From the NCBI GenBank assembly GCA_015179025.1, contig WHUX01000318.1, positions 1 through 46,497 on the forward strand: a stretch of 46,497 nt of DNA, read 5' to 3'. The notes below the pieces were generated by a model. It was not told the DNA's origin, searched no databases, and was given only the letters and a program-made list of their open reading frames with translations. The first letter of the stretch is position 1. Every line of letters begins with the position of its first letter. Shown piece after piece: positions 9,799 through 19,363 of the stretch. The translations under genes were made by a program, and so were the position numbers. This stretch comes from Terfezia claveryi. Taxonomy: Eukaryota; Ascomycota; Pezizomycetes; Pezizales; Pezizaceae.

Positions 9799-11264
9799 TG
9801 TCACGAGGGCCCTATTGACTGATAGCGCTCTTGCAACTATTAGGACGGCCGTAATTTCCTGCCACAACGATATCTATTCCGCAACACAGAATATCAATCC
9901 TATAGCAGTAAAGTTCAATCCAACAATAGTTCCTCACGACGGATCTTATTTCACAATACAAAATAAATCCTATGTCGCTTGAACGTAAAGTTAACTCAAG
10001 ACTTAGAACTTTGTAGGCTTCGTGTACTCAAGGTGCTCTTGCTTTCGAATACTCGTTGGTGGTAGAATAAATTCAACCGGAACTACTTGCACTATTTATA
10101 TCCCGCGGTGTTTGTAGATATTCTTATGATAAAAATATTTTATAAAACGCGGGCCTACCTGTCACCTTGGAATTTCTTCCTAAGTGTTATGCCATCCACA
10201 CCTTTGTTAATGCAGTTGCTATCTGCACTCGTTGTCACAGGTTACTAACCCGAACGTAGAGAATATTCCCATGTCTGCATGTTATACGTACTTCGCTTCT
10301 AGCTCGCTTATCCCATTAAAGAATTCTTATCCGAGACAACTAAATTCAATTTCAGATACGTTACCAATTTCCAATACTATCGAATTAGCATCCGACAATA
10401 TCCGAAGGCATCTAATTATGTTTCCGGCAATATTCACTTAATAGTGTCTAGTGTCCATTGAAAATAATTTTCAACTGCACATAACTCTATGAATAGAGAA
10501 CCGTGGGTCACAAGTAGATTACCATTGGGAAGGTATCAACGCATAGAAGATTATAGAATCTTAGTTCATCTGGATACCCAGATTATTCATGGAGCTATTA
10601 CCAATAATAGGTAAACCTCCTCGTGGACCTATATGACCATATTAAAAGTCTTATATCTCCATGAGTGTAACTCCGATCATAAAAAAGATTGCAGAAATGG
10701 AATCAGGACGAAGAGTAGGCCTAGATAGAACCTTGAAACATTAAATTCGGAGAATTTTATGTTTTGGCCCTACCTTTGGCCTCTGTCCTGGGCGCACTCC
10801 CTTATAGTGTCACCGGACGCACTTTGGTCTAAAGTGCGCCCTCGGTCCTTCATTTTTTTAGTTATTTTTACCGAATTATTTTCCTGCAGTTCAGGGTAAT
10901 AATTCAATATTCAGGGTAACGCCAAGACTTCAGGGTAACAGCTAATGTAGCTAGCATATATATATATGCATATAGTCAGCATATTAATCTGAGTATAACA
11001 ATTGAACCGTTAATCGGATTCTTATGAAACTTAAACCGTAGCTCCCTCAAGGGTCTATGGACGTTTCATAAGGGTCTTAACCATCTAGGATGATTATAAA
11101 CTATTCCGAGGTTCATACTCGTTTCATATACTTAACTCTTATAGATAAGTATTAGAAACGTTTGCACCACACTGCTAAGAGTGTACCTAGAGTTCATATA
11201 GATTCTAGGGTCGTTCTATAAGGGCCCAAGTACCTTTGGTAGAGCTGGATGTCACCCCGTGACA
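9799..11264 (-). mobile_element. TGTCAC-family LTR copy 3 (5' LTR of the short element)
   Basis: A 1466-bp LTR in minus orientation, TGTCACGAGG at 9799 to CCCCGTGACA ending 11264. With copy 2 it flanks only 962 bp of interior, so LTRs make up most of the element, as in LARD/TRIM-like non-autonomous retrotransposons. The interior begins (minus) with TTACTTTGTAGCCAGTG, also found behind copy 7. I could not assign a PBS to a tRNA. The right flank is G-unit sequence truncated at this junction. Confidence 0.8.
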
Positions 11265-11928
11265 CATCCCGCCGCGTCGGTTGGGGCTCCTCCTGCAATT
11301 TGCAAAACCTAGCACAAAGGAGGAAATACCCATATATGGGAAACGAATGAGAAGACAAATATATAGAAATGATGGCTTTTCGGCCTCTATATATGCATGC
11401 AATTCATGCTTCCGCTGGCTCTAGATAATGGTGTTTTGCATGCTTCCGCTGGTGGTAAGAGTGTAATATTGTAGAGACCGGTAAGAGTGTAATTAAGCAA
11501 AGCAATGGTTAAAACACTTGTGTTTGTTGCAAAGAAGTTATGGTATCGTGATCTTTAAAGGCTACTATTGCGCATGCTACAACCTCTTGTTCTTTGACCT
11601 AATGTTTCTCTACATAATAACCTTCATTTCGGGTATACCTCTACTGAGTATTTTCTTCGATAGGTCACTTATGTTATCTCCGATGTTCTTTGATCAAATG
11701 TTGCTACAAAATTACCTTCATATCGGATATGTCCCTATTTAGTACTTTTAATATCGCTGTGGCCACTATGGTGTTGTGGTAAATCCTTGTTGCTATCCGT
11801 GACATTGAACAATTTAATCCCGTAACGGCCTGGTCCGTTGCGATATCCAGCCATACTGTAACGGCCTGGTCCATTGCGATATCCAGTCCATACCGGTATG
11901 GACCGGATCCTGGAATGGACCAGAACAT
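11265..11928 (+). mobile_element. G unit 2, 5'-truncated
   Basis: Only the right third of a G unit survives, from the CATCCCGCCGCGTCGG block to the terminus GGAATGGACCAGAAC at 11928. The left part is lost at the LTR edge. The order of blocks matches units 3 and 4. An extra tract near 11840-11880 duplicates the 'GGCCTGGTCC...GCGATATCCA' box. It keeps the 7-bp GATGTTCTTTGA-type variant seen in units 1 and 5 but missing from 3 and 4. Confidence 0.7.
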
Positions 11929-12088
11929 ATATATAAGTGAGAAATCCATGCATTCGTGGGCATATATATATATATATGTGAGAAACTCATGCTTTTGGAG
12001 ACTTATATATATATGTGCGAGAAAGTGGTACTTGTGGAGACATATATATCTATATGCGAGAAATACATCTATTCGTGGGCATATATAT
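11929..12088 (+). repeat. GAGAAA/AT satellite between G units 2 and 3
   Basis: Four ~40-bp phrases in the order a-b-c-a: a = GAGAAATCCATGCATTCGTG plus (AT)n; b = GAGAAACTCATGCTTTTGGA plus (TA)n; c = GAGAAAG...ACTTGTGGAGACATATATATC. Each phrase ends in an (AT)n run, and the G units abut such runs. Confidence 0.75.
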
Positions 12089-14201
12089 GTTCTGGTCCGT
12101 TCCGGGATTCCAGGCCATACCGGTATGGACCGGGCCGTTCCAGGATTGCCCGGGCCATACCGGTATAGCCCCCCATACTAGTATGGACCGGGCCGTTGCG
12201 AGATTGCGAGATTACCCAGGCCGTTCTGGGATGGCATAAATATTCATATCTTCTTATATTTCCTTACGCATTTGGCCTAACCAACGTAAATCATTTGATG
12301 CTATATTCCTAGATTCATGTCTACCTTAACCTCTACCCTCTACGCAGTCACCATCCCATTCCAAACTCCAACACAAATGGTCTCCCAGCATAGCCGCGCT
12401 TGTTCTTGTAGTTCACCTGCATTATATGCATTTTGAATAATCCATTTTATTCTCATGATTATCTAATAAGGCTATCTAACACGCTGCGCCCCAAAACCCC
12501 CATCTGTACCAGCCTTCACATCCGCGTCCCTAGAATCCTAGATTCGCCGTCCATATGAGCCTGCAATTCACTGTCCATATTAACCTGGATATCCGCTAGA
12601 ATTGAGCAAGCAACTCAGCCTAGAATCGAGCGAGGAAATCAGCCTAGAATTGAGCGAGGAAATCAGTAGAGAATTAAGCAAGGATATCACCGAATCGAGG
12701 GAGGAAATCAGCCTACAATCGTGCAAGCAAATTAGCATACAATCGAGCGAGCAAATCAGCCTAGAATCGAGCAAGCAAATCAGCGAGAAAATGAGCGAGC
12801 AAACCAGCGTAGAATCGAGCAAGCAAATCAGCCTAGTATTGAGAAAGGAAATCAGCAGAGAATTGAGCAAGGAAATCACCACTGGCATAGAATCTAGCGA
12901 GGAAATCAGCCTAGAATCGAGCGAGCAAATCAGCATATAATCGAGCGAGCAAATCAGCATATAATCGAGCGAGCAAATCAGCATATAATCGAGCGAGCAA
13001 ATCAGCATATAATTGAGCGAGCAAATCAGTATATAATCGAGCGAGGAAATCAGCCTAGAATCGAGCGAGCAAATCAGCATATAATCGAGCGAGGAAATCA
13101 GCCTAGAATCGAGCGAGCAAATCAGCATATAATCGAGCGAGCAAATCAGCATATAATCGAGCGAGCAAATCAGCATATAATCGAGCGAGGAAATCAGCCT
13201 AGAATCGAGCGAGCAAATCAGCATATAATCGAGCGAGCAAATCAGCATATAATCGAGCGAGCAAATCAGCATATAATCGAGCGAGCAAATCAGCTTAGAA
13301 TCAAGCAAGCAAATCAGCATACAATCGAGCGAGCAAATCAGCCTAGAATCGAACAAGCAAATCAGCGAGAAAATGAGCGAGAAAATGAGCGAGCAAACCA
13401 GGTAGAATTGAGCGAGCAAAATTATTTGGAAGGAATGAACAGGAGAAAAGCTCTAAGTCCCAGCTGGGCACACCTTGGAAATAGGGACTTGCCGTGTCTT
13501 GCCGCCAGCCATTGGATCGATTGGCGCTGTCTTAAAACCAGATTACATGTCTTACCTACAATCATCCCGCCGCGTCGGTTGGGGCTCCTCCTGCAATTGG
13601 CAAAACCTAGCACAAAGGAGGAAATACCCATATATGGGAAACGAATGAGAAGACAAACATATAGAAATGATGGCTTTTCGGCCTCTATATATACATGTAA
13701 TTCATGCTTCCGCTGGCTCTAGATAATGGTGTTTTGCATGCTTCCGCTGGTGGTAAGAGTGTAATATTGTAGAGACCAGTAAGAGTGTAATTAAGCAAAG
13801 CAATGGTTAAAACACTTGTGTTTGTTGCAAAGAAGTTATGGTATCGTGATCTTTAAAGGCTACTATTGCACATGCTACAACCTCTTGTTCTTTGACCTAA
13901 TGTTTCTCTACATAATAACCTTCATTTCGGGTATACCTCTACTAAGTATTTTCCTCGATAGGTCACTTATGTTATCTCCATTGACCAAATGTTGCTACAA
14001 AATTACCTTCATATCGGATATGTCCCTATTTAGTACTTTTAATGTCGCTGTGGCCGCTGTGGTATTGTGGTAAATCCTTGTTGCTATCCGTGACATTGAA
14101 CAATTTAATCCCGTAACGGCCTGGTCCGTTGCGATATCCAGTCCATACCGGTATGGACCGGGCCATACCGGTATGGCCCGGATCCCGGAATGGACCAGAA
14201 C
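12089..14201 (+). mobile_element. G unit 3 (complete, 2113 bp)
   Basis: Complete unit from GTTCTGGTCCGTTCCGGGAT at 12089 to its inverted counterpart ending GGAATGGACCAGAAC at 14201. Near the left end lie alternating boxes of CCGTTCCGGGAT-like sequence and CCATACCGGTATGG palindromes. Near the right end are two exact palindromes beside GGCCTGGTCCGTTGCGATATCC. The middle holds the 24-bp array. The right half (13420-14100) is single-copy within the unit, with no plausible ORF. Outside the array it has the same block lengths as unit 4 (513 bp from left end to the first shared ATG marker at 12602, 793 bp from 13408 to the right end). I infer a non-autonomous DNA element with terminal and subterminal repeats. 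The target duplication cannot be resolved inside AT runs. Confidence 0.65.
12595..13420 (+). repeat. 24-bp minisatellite array of G unit 3
   Basis: The longest array in the window. Core GAGCGAGCAAATCAGC with variable endings (CTAGAATC, ATATAATC, ATACAATC). The block from about 12915 to 13300 is nearly homogeneous ATATAATC units. The array is 288 bp, exactly twelve units, longer than that of unit 4. The 279-codon minus frame (repeats of MLICSLDY) is a consequence of the period. Confidence 0.9.
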
Positions 14202-14533
14202 ATATATACTTATATATGTGCAAGAAACTCGTGCTTGTGAAGACATATATATCTATATGTGAGAAATCCATCCATTTGTGGGCATATATATATATATGTG
14301 CGAGAAACTCGTACTTGTGGAGACTTATATATATATGTGCGAGAAACTCGTGCTTGTGGAGACATATATATCTATATGTGATAAATCTATCCATTCGTGG
14401 GCATATATATATATATATGCGAGAAACTCGTGCTTTTGGAGACTTATATATATATGTATGAGAAACTCGTGCTTGTGGAGACATATATATCTATATGCGA
14501 GAAATCCATCTATTTGTGGGTATATATATATAT
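14202..14533 (+). repeat. Three-phrase higher-order GAGAAA/AT satellite
   Basis: Eight phrases in strict order c-a-b-c-a-b-c-a. The a phrase has CCATCCATTCGTGGGCATAT, the b phrase GTGCTTTTGGAGACTTATAT, and the c phrase GTGCTTGTGGAGACATATAT followed by CTATATG. The higher-order period is about 120 bp. Overlapping open frames on both strands are shadows of the repeat. Confidence 0.8.
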
Positions 14534-16358
14534 GTTCTGGTCCGTTCCGGGATTCCAGGCCATACCGGTATGGACCGGGCCGTTCCAGGATTGCCCGGGC
14601 CATACCGGTATGGCCCCCCATACCGGTATGGACCGAGCCGTTGCAAGATTGCGAGATTACCCAGGCCTTTCCGGGATGGCATAAATATTCATATCTTCTT
14701 ATATTTCCTTACGCATTTGGCCTAACCAACGTAAATCATTTGATGCTATATTCCTAGATTCATGTCTACCTTAACCTCTACCCTCTACGCAGTCACCATC
14801 CCATTCCAAACTCCAACACAAATGGTCTCCCAGCATAGCCGCGCTTGTTCTTGTAGTTCACCTGCATTATATGCATTTTAAATAATCCATTTTATTCTCA
14901 CGATTATCTAATAAGGCTATCTAACACGCTGCGCCCCAAAACCCCCATCTGTACCAGCCTTCACATCCGCGTCCCTAGAATCCTAGATTCGCCGTCCATA
15001 TGAGCCTGCAATTCACTGTCCATATTAACCTGGATATCCGCTAGAATTGAGCAAGCAACTCAGCCTAGAATCGAGCGAGGAAATCAGCCTAGAATTGAGC
15101 GAGGAAATCAGTAGAGAATTGAGCAAGGATATCACTGAATCGAGCGAGGAAATCAGCCTACAATCGAGCGAGCAAATTAGCATACAATCGAGCGAGCAAA
15201 TCAGCCTAGAATCGAGCAAGCAAATCAGCGAGAAAATGAGCAAGCAAACCAGCGTAGAATCGAGCAAGCAAATCAGCCTAGTATTGAGAAAGGAAATCAG
15301 CAGAGAATTGAGCAAGGAAATCACCACTGGCATAGAATCGAGTGAGGAAATCAGCCTAGAATCGAGCGAGCAAATCAGCATATAATCGAGCGAGCAAATC
15401 AGCATATAATCGAGCGAGCAAATCAGCATATAATCGAGCGAGCAAATCAGCCTAGAATCAAGCAAGCAAATCAGCATACAATCGAGCGAGCAAATCAGCC
15501 TAGAATCGAGCAAGCAAATCAGCGAGAAAATGAGCGAGAAAATGAGCGAGCAAACCAGGTAGAATTGAGCGAGCAAAATTATTTTGAAGGAATGAACAGG
15601 AGAAAAGCTCTAAGTCCCAGCCGGGCACACCTTGGAAATAGGGACTTGCCGTGTCTTGCCGCCAGCCATTGGATCGATTGGCGCTGTCTTAAAACCAGAT
15701 TACATGTCTTACCTACAATCATCCCGCCGCGTCGGTTGGGGCTCCTCCTGCAATTGGCAAAACCTAGCACAAAGGTGGAAATACCCATATATGGGAAACG
15801 AATGAGAAGACAAACATATAGAAATGATGGCTTTTCGGCCTCTATATATGCATGCAATTCATGCTTCCGCTGGCTCTAGATAATGGTGTTTTGCATGCTT
15901 CCACTGGTGGTAAGAGTGTAATATTGTAGAGACCGGTAAGAGTGTAATTAAGCAAAGCAATGGTTAAAACACTTGTGTTTGTTGCAAAGAAGTTATGGTA
16001 TCGTGATCTTTAAAGGCTACTATTGCGCATGCTACAACCTCTTGTTCTTTGACCTAATGTTTCTCTACATAATAACCTTCATTTCGGGTATACCTCTACT
16101 GAGTATTTTCTTCGATAGGTCACTTATATTATCTCTGTTGACCAAATGTTGCTACAAAATTACCTTCATATCGGATATGTCCCTATTTAGTACTTTTAAT
16201 GTCGCTGTGGCCGCTGTGGTGTTGTGGTAAATCCTTGTTGCTATCCGTGACATTGAACAATTTAATCCCGTAACGGCCTGGTCCGTTGCGATATCCAGTC
16301 CATACCGGTATGGACCGGGCCATACCGGTATGGCTCGAATCCCGGAACGGACCAGAAC
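14534..16358 (+). mobile_element. G unit 4 (complete, 1825 bp)
   Basis: Complete unit with left end GTTCTGGTCCGTTCCGGGAT at 14534 and right end GGAACGGACCAGAAC at 16358. It carries three exact CCATACCGGTATGG palindromes near the left end and two near the right. It is close to unit 3 in sequence and identical in block lengths outside the 24-bp array. The absence of heavy C-to-T decay between units 3 and 4 suggests recent duplication or exchange. It forms the left arm of a large palindrome with unit 5. Confidence 0.65.
15040..15576 (+). repeat. 24-bp minisatellite array of G unit 4
   Basis: Same repeat family and same order of variant units at both edges as in unit 3. The homogeneous ATATAATC block in the centre is shorter by twelve units. 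Confidence 0.9.
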
Positions 16359-16425
16359 ATATATATGCCCGTGAATGCCTGCATTTCTTTATATCTACAA
16401 AAGTACGAGTTTCTCGCATATATAT
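16359..16425. other. Centre of head-to-head G-unit palindrome
   Basis: A 67-bp spacer of AT runs plus two satellite phrases (CGTGAATGCCTGCATTTC; AAGTACGAGTTTCTCGC). It separates the right ends of unit 4 (+) and unit 5 (-), so all G units to the left are + and all to the right are -. Confidence 0.75.
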
Positions 16426-18341
16426 GTTCTGGTCCGTTCCGGGATCCAGGCCATACTGGTATGGCCCGGTCCATACCGGTATGGACTGGATATCGCAACG
16501 GACCAAGCCGTTACGGGATTAAATTGTTCAATGTTACGGATAGCAACAAGGATTTACCACAACACCACAGCGGCCACAGCGACATTAAAAGTACTAAATA
16601 GGGACATATCCGATATGAAGGTAATTTTGTAGCAACATTTGGTCAAAGAACATCGGAGATAACATAAGTGACCTATCGAAGAAAATACTCAGTAGAGATA
16701 TACCCGAAATGAAGGTTATTATGTAGAGAAACATTAGGTTAAAGAACAAGAGGTTGTAGCATGCGCAATAGTAGCCTTCAAAGATCATGATACAATAACT
16801 TCTTTGCAACAAATACAAGTGTTTTAACCATTGCTTTGCTTAATTACACTCTTACTGGTCTCTACAATATTACACTCTCACCACCAGCGGAAGCATGCAA
16901 AACACCATTATCTAGAGCCAGCGGAAGCATGAATTGCATGCATATATAGAGGCCGAAAAGCCATCATTTCTATATGTTTGTCTTCTCATTCGTTTCCCAT
17001 ATATGGGTATTTCCTCCTTTGTGCTAGGTTTTGCCAATTGCAGGAGGAGCCCCAACCAACACGGCGGGATGATTTTAGGTAAGACATGTAATCTGGTTTT
17101 AAGACAGTGCCAGTCGATCCAATGGCTGGCGGCAAGACACGGCAAGTCCCTATTTCTAAGGTGTGTCTGGCTGAGACTTAGAGCTTTTCTCCTGTTCATT
17201 CCTTCCAAATAATTTTGCTCGCTCAATTCTACCTGGTTTGCTCGCTCATTTTCTCGCTCATTTTCTAGCTGATTTGCTTGCTCGATTCTAGGCTGATTTG
17301 CTCGCTCGATTGTATGCTGATTTGCTTGCTTGATTCTAGGCTGATTTGTTTGCTCGATTATATGCTGATTTGCTCGCTCGATTATATGCTGATTTGCTCG
17401 CTAGATTATATGCTGATTTGCTCGCTCGATTCTAGGCTGATTTGCTCGCTCGATTATATGCTGATTTGCTCGCTCGATTATATGCTGATTTGCTCGCTCG
17501 ATTCTAGGCTGATTTCCTCGCTCGATTCTATGCCAGTGGTGATTTCCTTGCTCAATTCTCTGCTGATTTCCTTTCTCAATTCTAGGCTGATTTGCTTGCT
17601 CGATTCTACGCTGGTTTGCTCGCTCATTTTCTCGCTGATTTGCTTGCTCGATTCTAGGCTGATTTGCTCGCTCGATTATATGCTGATTTGCTCGCTCGAT
17701 TGTAGGCTGATTTCCTCGCTTGATTCGGTGATATCCTTGCTCAATTCTCTACTGATTTCCTCGCTCAATTCTAGGCTGATTTCCTCCCTCGATTTTAGGC
17801 TGAGTTGCTTGCTCAATTCTAGTGGATATCCAGGTTAATATGGACAGTGAATTGCAGGCTCATATGGATGGCGAATCTAGGATTCTAAGGACGTGGATGT
17901 GAAGGCTGGTACAGATGGGGGTTTTGGGGTGCAGTATGTTAGATAGCCTTATTAGATAATCGTGAGAATAAAATGGATTATTTCAAAATGCATATAATGC
18001 AGGTGAACTACAAGAACAAGCACAGATATGCTGGGAGACCATTTGCGTTGGAGTTTGGAATGGGATGGTGACTGCGTAGAGGGTAGAGGTTAAGGTAGAC
18101 ATGAATCTAGGAATATGGCATCAAATGATTTACGTTGGTTAGGCCAAATAAGTTGGGTGTGTGTAAGGAAATATAAGAAGATATGAATATTTATACCATC
18201 CCGGAATGGCCTGGGTAATCTCGCAATCTCGCAACGGCCTGGTCCATACTGGTATGGGGGGCCATACCGGTATGGCCCGGGCAATCCTGGAACGGCCCGG
18301 TCCATATCGGTATGGCCTGGAATCCCGGAACGGACCAAAAC
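16426..18341 (-). mobile_element. G unit 5 (complete, inverted, 1916 bp)
   Basis: Reverse-oriented complete unit: GTTCTGGTCCGTTCCGGGAT at 16426 (this is the family's right end on minus) and ...CGGACCAAAAC ending 18341. It has the 7-bp GATGTTCTTTGA variant and the ACACACCCAACTTATTTGGCC leader variant, both absent from units 3 and 4. It is therefore a different subtype and not a simple inverted copy of unit 4. Several palindromes are changed from CCGG to CTGG. Confidence 0.65.
17216..17824 (-). repeat. 24-bp minisatellite array of G unit 5
   Basis: Reverse-complement form (GCTGATTTGCTCGCTCGATT), about 25 units with mixed variants. The 186-codon plus frame through it is repeat-derived. Confidence 0.85.
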
Positions 18342-18672
18342 ATATATATATATATGCCTGCGAATACATGAATTCCTACGAAATATATCACAAAGCATGA
18401 ACTCTGCATATATCTCAATACTACGACTACGATATCCCAATATGACTATTACCAGGCCAGGCATTGAAGAGTACGGCACCCGCGGGCGAAAGGGGGCTGA
18501 GCGCCATTGGTTACTGTCACGCCACTTCTCCAGTTATCCATTATCTCATTGTCTTCGGAAAGTCTAAATCGTCGGCCTTAGCAGTCGGCCTTGGCAACTA
18601 TACTTTTCCTGTATATGAACCACCCTTCCATGCGCATTTTCCCTTCGCTCTATATCCCAGCACATTATGGCA

Positions 18673-18805
18673 AGGATTAGAGCGAATAATAGAGCAAGTA
18701 TGAGAGCGAGTATTGGAGCGAGTATTAGGGCAAGTATTAGAGCGAGTATTGGAGTGAGTATTAGAGCGAGTGTTAGAGCGAGTGTTAGAGCGATTGAAGT
18801 AGCGA
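18673..18805 (+). repeat. 12-bp ATTAGAGCGAGT array
   Basis: About eleven units of ATTAGAGCGAGT with variants ATTGGAGCGAGT and GTTAGAGCGAGT. The homologous arrays are at about 24260-24415 and 29790-29885. It resembles the GAGCGAG core of the G-unit 24-mer, which may or may not be coincidence. Confidence 0.75.
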
Positions 18806-19029
18806 GTGCATATTCTATATATATATCTATTACTCAATAGTTCTGTGTATATAATTATTAGCGAATACAATGGATATTTTAGCTGCATGCATATTCAATG
18901 GCTGCAATAGTGGCTATGTACCTGGCTGTCATATATGCATGTAGTGAGCGGGTGTGCATTGTAGAAGAGAGCGATTGTGGGCTATCCGTTAGCAACGCCA
19001 GCAGTATAACCTATAGCGTTGGGGATAAG

Positions 19030-19345
19030 CAGCCTGTTCTATGTTGCGTCCAAGAGGACGGAGCATCTGCAAAGTGCATGTGTTGCATCCCAGGGGTGGG
19101 AGCACAAACTTGTGTTGCGTTCTGGGAGCAGAAGCACGCTTGTATTACATCCTGGATGCAGGAACACCTACCATGGGCGGGTGTTGCATCCCAGGAGCTG
19201 GAGCACAGGGCGTTGCGTCCCAAGCGCAGGCGCCAGCTGCTAGTGCGTCCCGATGCAAGAGGAACAAGCATTGGCATCCTGATCTTGAGTTTTCGTCCTG
19301 TGGGTCCTGTGCATCCTATGCGTCCAGACGCACAGGACGTAAACA
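19030..19345 (+). repeat. GTTGCGTCCCAG... minisatellite of X module 1
   Basis: Irregular repeats built on GTTGCATCCCAGG.G.GGAGCA and GTGCGTCC.GATGCAAGAG. The CGTCC/GGACG boxes give many short inverted repeats. The open frames through it (up to 153 codons) have no domain-like content. Confidence 0.65.
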
Positions 19346-19363
19346 CGATTTCTTGCTGATGAT

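Larger units (their letters stand above)
18342..19363 (+). repeat. X module copy 1
   Basis: About 1 kb repeated at 23674-24748 (-) and 29471-32583 (+, split). Order: ATGAATTCCTACGA box next to the AT satellite; CCAGGCCAGGCATTGA.GAGTACGGCACC; GACTTTCC-containing block; 12-bp ATTAGAGCGAGT array; GTGTATATAATTATTAGCGAATACAATG; then a GCGTCCCAG-rich minisatellite; and the end ...TTTCTTGCTGAT. To its right a gypsy RT is cut off directly, so the X end marks a breakpoint. No protein-coding frame is credible. The nature of X (non-autonomous element or segmental repeat) is open. Confidence 0.6.

Noticed and set aside
12580..13419. A 279-codon minus-strand frame (and similar frames in the other 24-bp arrays) encoding octapeptide repeats
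   Set aside because: The period of 24 bp keeps several frames open on both strands. Amino-acid content simply follows the repeat, and flanking start and stop positions differ between units.
12595..13420. CRISPR-like regular array
   Set aside because: There are no unique spacers, the units are 24-bp tandem copies with variants, and the window is eukaryotic.
14205..14533. Telomere or centromere repeat
   Set aside because: No TTAGGG-type units are present. The GAGAAA/AT satellite could be subtelomeric, but nothing in the window shows it.
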